Below are positions 1-6,594 of a stretch of 60,450 bases of DNA, piece after piece. Every line of letters starts with the position of its first letter. The first letter of the stretch is position 1. Both the position numbers and the translations under genes were made by a program. The stretch lies in the NCBI GenBank assembly GCA_002381865.1, contig DFYO01000049.1:24374-84823 (forward strand), in the 5' to 3' direction. The notes beneath the pieces are model-generated. The model was not told the DNA's origin, ran no database searches, and saw only the letters and a program-made list of their open reading frames with translations. This DNA comes from Clostridiales bacterium UBA4080 (GTDB lineage: Bacteria > Bacillota > Clostridia > Lachnospirales > Vallitaleaceae).

Positions 1-10
1 TTCCTATGAA

Positions 11-93
11 ACAAGAATAGCGTTCGGTGAACACATTTCTCGTAGAATAGGAAAGTTTGGTCTTTTGCAAGCAAGACGAACTTTCCTATTCTA
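11..93. repeat. 83-bp dispersed repeat, copy 1
   Basis: This segment matches 49057-49139 in the same orientation with 5 differences in 83 positions. It contains a small hairpin (GCGTTC, GGT loop, GAAC; the stem is perfect only in copy 2). It then has a perfect 14-bp stem, AGAATAGGAAAGTT against AACTTTCCTATTCT, enclosing a shorter inner stem. It starts directly beyond the T-run of a minus-strand terminator, as copy 2 does. It may be a small non-autonomous palindromic element or a structured RNA; no protein is encoded. Confidence 0.85.
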
Positions 94-128
94 AAAAATA
101 GAGCAAAGAATTATCTCTGCTCTATTTT
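93..128 (-). terminator. stranded original lysS terminator
   Basis: On the minus strand an 11-bp perfect stem (AAAATAGAGCA against TGCTCTATTTT, 95-128) is followed by a run of T. It lies about 80 bp downstream of the displaced lysS stop codon at 210-212. It is therefore best read as the terminator that served lysS before the mobile element inserted. Confidence 0.75.
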
Positions 129-209
129 GAATATCTTATGTTTTGTATGAATATAATATATCTTTAATCCGTAGCTAAACAAGCTCAAAGGTAAGATAAT
201 TTCTGTTTT

Positions 210-239
210 TTATTTATCCAAACTTTTCATTGTTGGGAA
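210..239 (-). other. left attachment site with displaced lysS 3' end
   Basis: Read on the minus strand, these 30 bp encode FPTMKSLDK and a stop. The intact lysS ends FPTMKNLDK at 10150-10179. The two segments agree at 25 of 30 positions and form direct repeats bounding the element. The longest identical blocks are TTATCCAA and GTTGGGAA. Upstream of position 240 lysS homology stops abruptly. This is what is left when a tyrosine integrase recombines into the 3' end of a gene and replaces the end with its own copy. Confidence 0.85.
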
Positions 240-356
240 ATCCATCCCGGCTGTTTCATAGTCGCTCACAAACTCTCAAATGACTTTATTCTCTACATTC
301 CTAACATCCCTTAATCACCAATCTTTACATTACTTTTCATAAGTTATCCCAAAACG

Positions 357-374
357 GGCGTAAGTTGGGCATAT
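357..374 (+). repeat. terminal repeat, left copy (possible integrase arm site)
   Basis: GGCGTAAGTTGGGCATAT matches GGCGTAAATTGGGCGTAT near the right end (10089-10106), with 2 differences in 18. The copy lies between the integrase stop and the left attachment site. A partial inverted copy (ACGCCCAACTTA) occurs at 6565-6576. Integrases of the Tn916 group bind short direct repeats near both ends through their N-terminal domain, so this is a candidate arm site. That role is inferred. Confidence 0.5.
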
Positions 375-386
375 GATGGGCGTAGA

Positions 387-1625
387 TCAAATTGCATCCT
401 TTTTATTGTTCATGAAATCCTCAAATGTCTGCATTTCTGCTTTTTTAAAATCTTTGGTAACGTCAGCATATATATCTAATGTTGTGCTTATATCTGCATG
501 CCCCAGAACCATTTGAATTACCTTGATATTAATACCAGACTCACAAAGCCGAGTTGTAAACGTATGTCTCAAAGTGTGACAGCTAAATCTAGGAAGCAAT
601 ATCACTTGATCATTAACCTTTGCCTTATCCAGTATCTCCTGATTACAATCTCTAATGATTCTCCTGAGTGCTTTGTTAAGTGTTCCTTGATGCTGTGCAT
701 TTCCAAAACGATTAATAAATATAAAGTCTTTAAAGCCATCGATCCTAACGTTACATGCTATGCCACTTTCCTCTTGATATGCTTTCTCTTTAAGGAGTGC
801 ATCCTTCACACTTTCAATCATTGGAACAGTTCTCTCTCCGGCTCTTGTCTTTGGCGTGTTTACTCCAAAATAGCATCCACCTTTTGCATGATTAAAATAA
901 ACCAATGTATGATTTATATTGATGGTATTATTTTCAAAATCCACATTATTCCAATTTAATCCAGTAGTTTCTCCAACTCTAAGTCCAGTTCCGATCATCA
1001 ATGCAAAGATTGGATACCAATGTTGATACACATTGCTATTCTTGAGGAAATCAAGAAAGATATCCTGCTCCTGAACAGTTAGAGCCTTTCTCTTTTCTGT
1101 GAAAAGATTCCTAGACTGTTTCAATTCCTTAAGGGCATTATCGCTGATATTATTCCTTAAATAGCCATCCTCAACAGCAACATCGAGAACCTGATGAAGA
1201 ACAGTGTGTATATTGTCAACTGTGGTAATCTTTAAGCACCGTTCGTCAATCAGGTGATTATAGTATCTCCGAATATCTGATCTTTTAAGTGTTGCAATCT
1301 TATGTTGTCCTAGATCATCCCTTACAAACTGCTCGTACATGTAAATGTAATTTTGAAAGGTATTTTCCTTTAATCCCTTCTTTAGCTGAACCCATAAATC
1401 ATATATATCATTTACATTAACTTTTTGAGCACCCGTCCGGATACCATCACTCTTATCCTTGAAAACTGTCTGTTCCTTTTCACGAAGTTCCTCAAGCGTA
1501 GAAGCGTATACAGAATGTCTCTTACCATCTGATGTACGCCACCTATAATCATATGATCCGTCTTTTCTTTGTGACTCGTTTTCCTTTAAAACTCTACCTT
1601 TATTATCTTTTCTTCTTTCCGCCAT
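387..1625 (-). CDS. tyrosine recombinase/integrase, Tn916 type
   Basis: This 412-aa site-specific recombinase would integrate and excise the element by strand exchange at lysS. Residues 1 to about 75 form an arm-DNA-binding domain rich in Lys and Arg. A SAM-like core-binding domain follows, at about 75-165. The C-terminal catalytic domain shows the first Arg in TGLRVGE (near 215), HTLRHTF (H350, R353), the LGHADISTT box and the Tyr nucleophile in LDIYADV (near 386). The length is normal for Tn916/phage-type integrases. The start is supported by AGGAGA upstream. It is the last gene before the left attachment site and is transcribed outward, as usual for such elements. The excisionase lies just upstream. 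Confidence 0.95.
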   Translation of the reverse strand: MAERRKDNKGRVLKENESQRKDGSYDYRWRTSDGKRHSVYASTLEELREKEQTVFKDKSDGIRTGAQKVNVNDIYDLWVQLKKGLKENTFQNYIYMYEQFVRDDLGQHKIATLKRSDIRRYYNHLIDERCLKITTVDNIHTVLHQVLDVAVEDGYLRNNISDNALKELKQSRNLFTEKRKALTVQEQDIFLDFLKNSNVYQHWYPIFALMIGTGLRVGETTGLNWNNVDFENNTININHTLVYFNHAKGGCYFGVNTPKTRAGERTVPMIESVKDALLKEKAYQEESGIACNVRIDGFKDFIFINRFGNAQHQGTLNKALRRIIRDCNQEILDKAKVNDQVILLPRFSCHTLRHTFTTRLCESGINIKVIQMVLGHADISTTLDIYADVTKDFKKAEMQTFEDFMNNKKDAI

Positions 1626-1702
1626 TGTAATTTCAATCTCCTTTTTTATGACAGAAAGCTGACTTGCTATAATAATAACATATCAGCTTTTCAAAAAACA
1701 TA

Positions 1703-1900
1703 TTAAATCGAAAAAGATTTTGCAATGTAGTCATCAAATTGTTTTCTTTTAATAAGTCGTTTACGCCCTACATATAGCACAAAAGTACAACTATCTGAAT
1801 CTGTAAGTTCTCTTAGTTTATGCTCCCCTATATTATATAGGGAAGCCGCTTCTTCTATAGTTAACGTTGGTTTATCTTTTATTTCTGGCTTTTCAATCAT
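1703..1900 (-). CDS. excisionase (Xis), Tn916-like
   Basis: This 65-aa basic protein has a winged-helix MerR/excisionase pattern: LTIEEAASLYNIGEHKLRELT, then a Gly-Arg-Lys wing (VGRKRLIKRKQFDDYI). Such proteins bend attachment-site DNA and steer the integrase toward excision. The ATG at 1900 is preferred because GAGGTG lies about 8 nt upstream. A GTG three codons earlier (1909) is possible. The start region overlaps the end of the FtsK-like gene, so the two are translationally linked. It sits about 80 bp upstream of the integrase gene, as in Tn916-family elements. Confidence 0.85.
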   Translation of the reverse strand: MIEKPEIKDKPTLTIEEAASLYNIGEHKLRELTDSDSCTFVLYVGRKRLIKRKQFDDYIAKSFSI

Positions 1901-1905
1901 ACTCC

Positions 1906-3180
1906 TCACACCTCATCTACTAGACAATTATCCTCAACATAATATGCCTTAAACAATACTCCGGTATTGGTCAGAAACATGCCCTGATCATTAGGGGATA
2001 TTTTGTCTGCTCCTTCTGAATTATCAAGAATGATCTGGGATAAAACTTTATCTGCTCTACCGCAAATTCTCATACCAATATTTGTCTTTATCTGCCCTTT
2101 TAATACATCCGCATCTGGTCTTTGTGTAGCAAAGATAAGGTGAATTCCAAATGCTCTACCTTGTCTTGCAATTGTAGACAGCTTGCTTTCGATCTGACTG
2201 ATCAAAGCCTTTTCATCTTTCTCCAAGCCTGTTTTATCAAGCACCTCTGCAATTTCATCACATGCCACAATTATCCTCTGTAAATTTGAATCTGTCTTGT
2301 GGTTATGTTCAACTATATTGGGTGCACCGGATTCTACAAACTGTTTACGCCTTTCTTCCATTATTACTAAAATGTCCGATAGCTGATCTGATAGTTTTTC
2401 TGCCTCTACTATGATGGAGCACTTTTCATTCCATATCTTGGGATAGTCAACCCCACCCTTAAAATCTGCAAGGTATACAACAGCGTCTTTCTTTATGCTC
2501 TGCATCAAAACAAGTTTGAGCAATTTACTCTTGCCTGATCCTGAACCTCCACCAATCAAAGCATGTGGTACGACAGCCAGATCAATGCTTTCACCTCCAA
2601 AGTAACTTTCTCCAAGTTTCAAAATAAAATCATTTTTATCTAGATATGAATCTTTCCACATAATCATTTGTGGTGCTGATTCCCCAGTAGCTAATGCTCT
2701 AACGATTACATGTTGCATGTCTTTTCCAGGATTAACTGATACAACCTTAATATTCATAGCTGTTTCAATCTCTGCCCTATGTTCTTCATACTCATAGAAA
2801 GGCAATCTTGGAGAATAAAACTCCAAAATCATTCTGTTCTTTTCCTTTTTCTTTGATAACAATTTTGGTGTTTTTCCTGTATTATCTACAAACCCAATAT
2901 CAGCTAGTCTTTTCTCAGTTTCCTTACTCTTAGCAGGAGTACCAAGTTGTGTAAGAATCTGCATTAACCCTATAACCGCAATTTCAAGCATAAATATACC
3001 AAATATCCAGAAATATAGCCTTGGTAGTGATATATAATTAAATTCAGGTAAATGTCCTTTTCCCTCTTCCCATATCACATACATTATCAGCAAATAGACT
3101 GTTGGATACAGTGATTTCCACTTATTTTGCCATATACTCTTGATACCAGACGTGATCCTTATCATTTTTTCGTTTTTCAT
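1906..3180 (-). CDS. FtsK/SpoIIIE-type coupling ATPase (TcpA/Tn916 Orf21-like)
   Basis: This 424-aa membrane-anchored DNA-pumping ATPase would link the processed element DNA to a mating channel. Two N-terminal hydrophobic segments (about residues 22-38 and 51-75) are followed by a cytoplasmic motor domain. The motor has Walker A GGGSGSGKS, Walker B IIVACDE and the sensor-like ATQRPDADVLKG. It is shorter than chromosomal FtsK and lacks the gamma DNA-reading domain, which fits the TcpA/Orf21 group of coupling proteins. It lies directly downstream of rep (17-bp gap), the position coupling proteins take next to relaxases. No other secretion genes are present, so it probably works with a helper conjugative element. 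Confidence 0.85.
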   Translation of the reverse strand: MKNEKMIRITSGIKSIWQNKWKSLYPTVYLLIMYVIWEEGKGHLPEFNYISLPRLYFWIFGIFMLEIAVIGLMQILTQLGTPAKSKETEKRLADIGFVDNTGKTPKLLSKKKEKNRMILEFYSPRLPFYEYEEHRAEIETAMNIKVVSVNPGKDMQHVIVRALATGESAPQMIMWKDSYLDKNDFILKLGESYFGGESIDLAVVPHALIGGGSGSGKSKLLKLVLMQSIKKDAVVYLADFKGGVDYPKIWNEKCSIIVEAEKLSDQLSDILVIMEERRKQFVESGAPNIVEHNHKTDSNLQRIIVACDEIAEVLDKTGLEKDEKALISQIESKLSTIARQGRAFGIHLIFATQRPDADVLKGQIKTNIGMRICGRADKVLSQIILDNSEGADKISPNDQGMFLTNTGVLFKAYYVEDNCLVDEV

Positions 3181-3197
3181 ATGTATTAACCTCCAAT

Positions 3198-4277
3198 TTA
3201 GTCAAATGGTATATCTTCATCATTATCCACCGTCATTAATACATCACTTCCTATTGCCAGGCTCTTAAGTTGTGAGTAATCCCGGTACAGATTTCCAGGT
3301 AATTCAAATGATTTGTATTCCTGTCTGTCCACATAATGATAGACAAACAATGTAATTCTTCTTAATAGTTGCTTTATTGTATCTTTGGCTTGCGTTTCCC
3401 TACTAACCATCCCACCATAGATATCTTCCGGACTAAATATTGATGTAATATGTACTTCATTCCAAAGTGCATAGCAGTTGGAATACCTGCAATGAATTTG
3501 TGTTCGATACCCTTGCATGATCGTAAGTAATAACTCAAAAGGTAATGATTCTCTTTTCAGTTCATCCATGAATAGGATGGGTTCTCCACTATAGCCATCG
3601 AATCCTCCTACACCTCTGTTTGCATAATCAGAAAAGAAATATACATTATCATCCCCAAACTGCTCACACAGTTTGACATAGGTATATGATTTTCCACTTC
3701 CCGAACCTCCGAGATGAAATACAACCCTCACAGTCCTCTGTGGCGGTGTCTCACGATAACGTTTTGCAAAATATGCTTTTCGTATCAGATTCTCTTCTTT
3801 TCTAAGTCTGATATCTTCTGCCATGATTGCTGATGGTGTCATACCTTCTTCGATCAACTTCTCAATCGTTTGCAATGTATCGTTAGTGTTAGAAAGAGCA
3901 AATCGTTTGTTACCTTCAATGTTTCCATATGAAGTAAATACAATGACTTGCTCACCTTTTTCATCAAAAGGTGGTTCCTTCTTGATATAGGCTAATACTT
4001 GCTTCTTGTTTCCTTTTGTGGGTTCCAGATGTGCTGTTGGATACGCTTTCTTAACAGCACTAAATCTCATTGATCCAGAACCTTCAAGCACCATGTGAAC
4101 ATGTGGCATCCCTTTATCAGATATACAATATGCCCAAGATCCTTTTCGACAATTATTCCCATCGATCCATTCATTCTTAAGTTGTTCAATAATATCTTCC
4201 GGCCTTCCTAAATATCCATGCTGCTCGGGATTTGGAAAGACTGCAAACCATGATCTACTAACTGTATCTTGTGCCAT
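3198..4277 (-). CDS. rep: CRESS-type replication/mobilization initiator Rep (HUH nickase + SF3 helicase)
   Basis: This 359-aa protein starts at ATG 4277, behind AGGAGG. The N-terminal HUH endonuclease shows motif I (FAVFPNPE, residues 11-18), motif II with the metal-binding pair HVH (H59, H61) and motif III YIKK with the single nicking Tyr (Y97, K100). The C-terminal superfamily 3 helicase shows Walker A GGSGSGKS (190-197), Walker B LFMDEL, a motif C-like VHITSIFSP and a possible arginine finger LLRRITLF. The order and spacing match Reps of circular ssDNA viruses and related bacterial plasmids, not the Rep_trans/MobT relaxases of Tn916. It would nick the hairpin origin at 4355-4385 to start rolling-circle replication, or mobilization through the FtsK-like neighbour. 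Which of these is inference. Confidence 0.9.
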   Translation of the reverse strand: MAQDTVSRSWFAVFPNPEQHGYLGRPEDIIEQLKNEWIDGNNCRKGSWAYCISDKGMPHVHMVLEGSGSMRFSAVKKAYPTAHLEPTKGNKKQVLAYIKKEPPFDEKGEQVIVFTSYGNIEGNKRFALSNTNDTLQTIEKLIEEGMTPSAIMAEDIRLRKEENLIRKAYFAKRYRETPPQRTVRVVFHLGGSGSGKSYTYVKLCEQFGDDNVYFFSDYANRGVGGFDGYSGEPILFMDELKRESLPFELLLTIMQGYRTQIHCRYSNCYALWNEVHITSIFSPEDIYGGMVSRETQAKDTIKQLLRRITLFVYHYVDRQEYKSFELPGNLYRDYSQLKSLAIGSDVLMTVDNDEDIPFD

Positions 4278-4292
4278 GTCCTTCCTCCTGTT

Positions 4293-4317
4293 TGTAACAA
4301 TTATAGTATTTGTTACA
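4293..4317 (+). repeat. mirror hairpin in the rep leader with the same loop core as the origin
   Basis: A perfect 7-bp stem (TGTAACA, 4293-4299, with TGTTACA, 4311-4317) encloses an 11-nt loop, ATTATAGTATT. On the plus strand the loop carries TATAGTATT, the same 9-mer that the main origin loop carries on the minus strand. The hairpin lies 16 bp upstream of the rep start codon. It may be an operator for rep autorepression, a second nick site or a remnant origin. The pentamer GTAAC in its stem recurs beside the main origin. Confidence 0.75.
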
Positions 4318-4344
4318 TGATCAAATCCCCTAGAATTCAAACAT

Positions 4345-4355
4345 GTAACAGTAAC
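4345..4355 (-). repeat. candidate Rep iterons next to the origin
   Basis: On the minus strand GTTAC occurs twice in tandem with 6-nt spacing (4345-4349 and 4351-4355), directly abutting the origin stem. Further copies at 4294-4298 and, inverted, at 4312-4316 form the stem of the mirror hairpin. Origins of CRESS-DNA replicons carry short Rep-binding iterons beside the hairpin. The repeats are seen directly; Rep binding is inferred. Confidence 0.55.
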
Positions 4356-4385
4356 GCCTTAAGGGTAATACTATACCTTAAGGCG
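4355..4385 (-). other. rolling-circle origin hairpin with CRESS nonanucleotide
   Basis: CGCCTTAAGG (4355-4364) and CCTTAAGGCG (4376-4385) form a perfect 10-bp stem around an 11-nt loop. On the minus strand, which is the rep sense strand, the loop and its flank read TATAGTATTAC. This contains TAGTATTAC (4365-4373), the nonanucleotide nicked by Reps of circoviruses and relatives. It lies 78 bp upstream of the rep start. In known CRESS replicons the cut falls between positions 7 and 8 of the nonamer; that is expected here but not shown. Strand and place relative to rep match the viral arrangement. Confidence 0.85.
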
Positions 4386-4387
4386 CA

Positions 4388-4415
4388 CGCCCTGGCTCCT
4401 ACGGAGCCGGGGGCG
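4388..4415 (-). other. GC-rich hairpin next to the origin
   Basis: A 12-bp stem with one bulged G and a TAC loop (CGCCCTGGCTCC against GGAGCCGGGGGCG) lies between the origin hairpin and the end of the gene at 4424. It is far richer in G and C than the sequence around it. There is no T-run, so it is not a typical terminator. It may block transcription into the origin or act in lagging-strand initiation; neither can be decided from sequence. Confidence 0.65.
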
Positions 4416-4423
4416 CACAGCCA

Positions 4424-4765
4424 TTACTTACTAATAACCTCAATGTTCTCAGCTGTAATACTTAACTGATTTCGATATTCGCCATATACAGTCGCAATAG
4501 CATTAACCGGGCGAATCTCAACATTCATAGGCACATCAATGTCCATAGGAACCTTAAATGTCAGCTTTTCGTATATGTTATTGATTATTTCTCCTTCTTG
4601 ATCTCCATAATTGGTCTTATCCTGTGCAATTATAGCTTCGACTTTAACTCCTTTTATTTTTCCAGAGTCGTAATCCTTCCATGGCTGTTTGCCTATACTC
4701 GTGAATCGTTTTCCCTTCGCGAATTCATCAAAATCAAAGTAAGTAAACATATTTAGTTTTTTCAT
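4424..4765 (-). CDS. small unknown protein encoded upstream of the Rep origin
   Basis: This is a 113-aa soluble protein of no recognised family. It has an aromatic, charged N-terminus (FTYFDFDEFAKGKRF) and a run of alternating beta-type segments (KGVKVEAIIAQDKT, EKLTFKVP, NVEIRPVNAIATVYGEY, LSITAENIEVI), so an all-beta, possibly OB-like fold is conceivable. No catalytic motif or membrane segment is seen. It is the first gene of the minus-strand rep module and is separated from rep by the origin region. By position it is a candidate accessory protein for replication or single-strand binding; that is inference. Start ATG is preceded by AGGAACAGG. Confidence 0.7.
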   Translation of the reverse strand: MKKLNMFTYFDFDEFAKGKRFTSIGKQPWKDYDSGKIKGVKVEAIIAQDKTNYGDQEGEIINNIYEKLTFKVPMDIDVPMNVEIRPVNAIATVYGEYRNQLSITAENIEVISK

Positions 4766-4833
4766 TTTTAATTACCTGTTCCTTTCAGATGCCGTCTTTG
4801 GTCGCATCCACCATATTATTTCGTTGATCAACT

Positions 4834-4845
4834 CATACATGTATG
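4834..4845. promoter_or_regulatory. 12-bp palindrome between divergent genes (possible operator)
   Basis: CATACATGTATG is a perfect palindrome in the 186-bp region between the minus-strand gene ending at 4765 and the plus-strand gene starting at 4952. It lies just upstream of the plus-strand promoter. Its ACATGT core also occurs beside the origin iterons (4342-4347). Operator function is inferred. Confidence 0.4.
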
Positions 4846-4854
4846 TAGAAGCTC

Positions 4855-4883
4855 TTGCTTCTGATATCATATTATCTTATAAT
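4855..4883 (+). promoter_or_regulatory. sigma-A-type promoter for the 296-aa gene
   Basis: TTGCTT (4855-4860), a 17-bp spacer and TATAAT (4878-4883) form a near-consensus promoter reading into the gene at 4952. The leader would be about 60 nt long. It has a G-rich stretch directly after the -10 box and the segment ACCCCACCTA just before the ribosome binding site. Confidence 0.7.
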
Positions 4884-4927
4884 AGGGGGGTGGTAAACGG
4901 TCTAATGATTTTGCTTCTTCACATAAA

Positions 4928-4941
4928 AAATACCCCACCTA
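4928..4941 (+). repeat. 14-bp inverted repeat, left arm
   Basis: AAATACCCCACCTA lies directly before the AAGGAGG ribosome binding site of the 296-aa gene. Its exact reverse complement starts at that gene's stop codon (5840-5853). The 5' leader and 3' end of the transcript could therefore pair over 14 bp and affect access to the ribosome binding site. Confidence 0.8.
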
Positions 4942-4951
4942 AGGAGGATTC

Positions 4952-5842
4952 ATGGAATTTATTAATGCAAAAAATTTAATATATAAAAAAACTGCTGATA
5001 GGATTAGATCCAAAATTAAAGAATCTGGAAAATCTCACTTTGACATATACCCTGGAGATGAAAAAATAATAAGTCGAATATTAAACTGCAAAATATACAA
5101 AAAGAAAAATCCTTATCTTATACAGGATGCTGTACTAGACAGTTATCATAGAATTAAGGATGAAGACGGAAAGGAAATATATGAACACGTTGGAATTGTT
5201 CCAATACTAGGGTATAAAGATGATAAGAAATCCGTTTTATGGGGCACATCCTCTGAAATAAACGAATACTTACCTGAATTGTTTCGTGCTCTTATGTATG
5301 ACTTAATTGAAAATCCATCAGATATTCCTTTCAGTGTTGAGGATATTCTTTGTGATCATGTTAAATATTCTAAATACCATGCATACTGGAATATATTATT
5401 TGATTCTGATAACTCAGTGCCTGCTTTTTTTTATGGAATTTTTGAAGATGAAGTAGTTGAATATATTGATATAGCCAGAGATAATGCTATAGATTTTTTA
5501 TTTATAAAGCCCGGCTTAAAAGCGGCATTTTTTACTGCCTTTACATATTTTATATCTTCTGAAAAAGCCGATTCCTTTAGTTGTTTAGACAAGAAATTAT
5601 ATGAGTTATTACTTTATCCGGAATTTATTAAGACCCTTGAGAAATATCTTCCGAGGGAAGACTCGTTAGGGTTGCGAGTACGGAATATAGTCCTTGGAGA
5701 TTTGTCTCAGATGAAAGCTCTCGTTTTTATTCCTCAGGATTATAATACAATTTGTGAAAGACTAATTAATACATCATCCGAGTACATAGACAAACTAGAA
5801 GAATATCAAAATGAGTATATAGAAAATAGGAGCAACATCTAG
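4952..5842 (+). CDS. unknown 296-aa cargo protein
   Basis: This is a soluble, acidic, aromatic-rich protein of no recognised family. There is no signal peptide, membrane segment or P-loop. A Lys-rich N-terminus (about residues 5-55) is followed by a mixed alpha/beta body with a hydrophobic aromatic stretch (KAAFFTAFTYFIS) and an acidic C-terminus (YIDKLEEYQNEYIENR). The start is clear: AAGGAGG precedes ATG, and a good promoter lies at 4855-4883. It is transcribed against the rep module and forms a plus-strand pair with the next gene. It is flanked by a 14-bp inverted repeat. In elements of this type, genes between rep and the defence operon are usually cargo. A defence or control role is only a guess. 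Confidence 0.75.
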   Translation: MEFINAKNLIYKKTADRIRSKIKESGKSHFDIYPGDEKIISRILNCKIYKKKNPYLIQDAVLDSYHRIKDEDGKEIYEHVGIVPILGYKDDKKSVLWGTSSEINEYLPELFRALMYDLIENPSDIPFSVEDILCDHVKYSKYHAYWNILFDSDNSVPAFFYGIFEDEVVEYIDIARDNAIDFLFIKPGLKAAFFTAFTYFISSEKADSFSCLDKKLYELLLYPEFIKTLEKYLPREDSLGLRVRNIVLGDLSQMKALVFIPQDYNTICERLINTSSEYIDKLEEYQNEYIENRSNI

Positions 5843-5853
5843 GTGGGGTATTT
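5840..5853 (+). repeat. 14-bp inverted repeat, right arm
   Basis: TAGGTGGGGTATTT begins with the stop codon of the 296-aa gene and is the reverse complement of 4928-4941. A further CCCACCT about 40 bp downstream, within AATTCCCACCTTATTT, could pair with the same segment. The right arm thus has two mutually exclusive partners, one in the leader and one local. Confidence 0.75.
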
Positions 5854-5972
5854 ATTATACCGTCATGGAATAATTGTGCCATGTTTAATTCCCACCTTAT
5901 TTGTGTTAATCTTCTATACATGAAGCACGGATTTGATCGGTAGCTCCAAATCTATAACAGGAGGTTAATCAT

Positions 5973-6365
5973 ATGAAAGGATTAACAGATTTTAATAAGC
6001 AGTGTATTTATGACTGCTACAACCTAATGAGGGATTGTGTAAACTTTGAACACATTGAGGACTTCGAGTTCATCGATTCTGCAATCAAAAAAATTGAACG
6101 GTACAAAATTGCACTTCCATCAGAGGTATATAAACAAATTAACAGTTTTATTATTGAAAACCTTCATCCAATTCTTGATGATCCTTGTTTCTTCTCCGCT
6201 ATAGAGTCACCAAAGTTTGGGAATTTCAATAAGGATGGTGTATTTGAGATAAACTCTGATGAGTCTCTAAATCAAATAATATATATCATGGCTGAAATTT
6301 CCGCTGATATAGCGCATAAGATAGATTCCTTTGCAGAGCAGTACATGGTACCTTATCTCATATAA
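5973..6365 (+). CDS. unknown 130-aa cargo protein
   Basis: This is a small acidic protein of no recognised family, apparently all helical and soluble. It has one mid-protein segment with paired aromatic and acidic residues (EHIEDFEFIDSAIKKIERYK) and a C-terminal helix (IIYIMAEISADIAHKIDSFAEQYM). No catalytic motif is seen. The start is supported by AGGAGG 8 nt upstream of ATG. It follows the 296-aa gene by 130 bp on the same strand and ends just before a strong terminator, so the two probably form one cargo unit. Its base composition is less AT-biased than the 296-aa gene. Confidence 0.7.
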   Translation: MKGLTDFNKQCIYDCYNLMRDCVNFEHIEDFEFIDSAIKKIERYKIALPSEVYKQINSFIIENLHPILDDPCFFSAIESPKFGNFNKDGVFEINSDESLNQIIYIMAEISADIAHKIDSFAEQYMVPYLI

Positions 6366-6382
6366 TATTATTAATCCCCACA

Positions 6383-6415
6383 AAAAAGCGATCACCTTCA
6401 AAATGATCGCTTTTT
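6383..6415. terminator. bidirectional terminator between convergent cargo operons
   Basis: AAAAAGCGATCA and TGATCGCTTTTT form a perfect 12-bp stem with a 9-nt loop and T-runs on both strands. It separates the plus-strand pair of unknown genes from the minus-strand restriction-modification operon. The sequence from 6420 to 6594 holds no gene I can support. Confidence 0.9.
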
Positions 6416-6594
6416 AGCCACTTTATTTATGTATTGATTTAAATTATAAATAGTTTTACAAGAGCATAAGCTATGTTCCTGTCCCGGTCAGCAAACATCC
6501 AATAATGTATTTTTCTATAAATTCATAATGTGGGAATGCAAATGCTAACTCATACATTAACACCACGCCCAACTTATCAATAGGAATCTGCGTT

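Noticed and set aside
498..959. Plus-strand open frame of 153 codons inside the integrase gene
   Set aside because: Antisense to a clear catalytic domain, no family pattern and no ribosome binding site.
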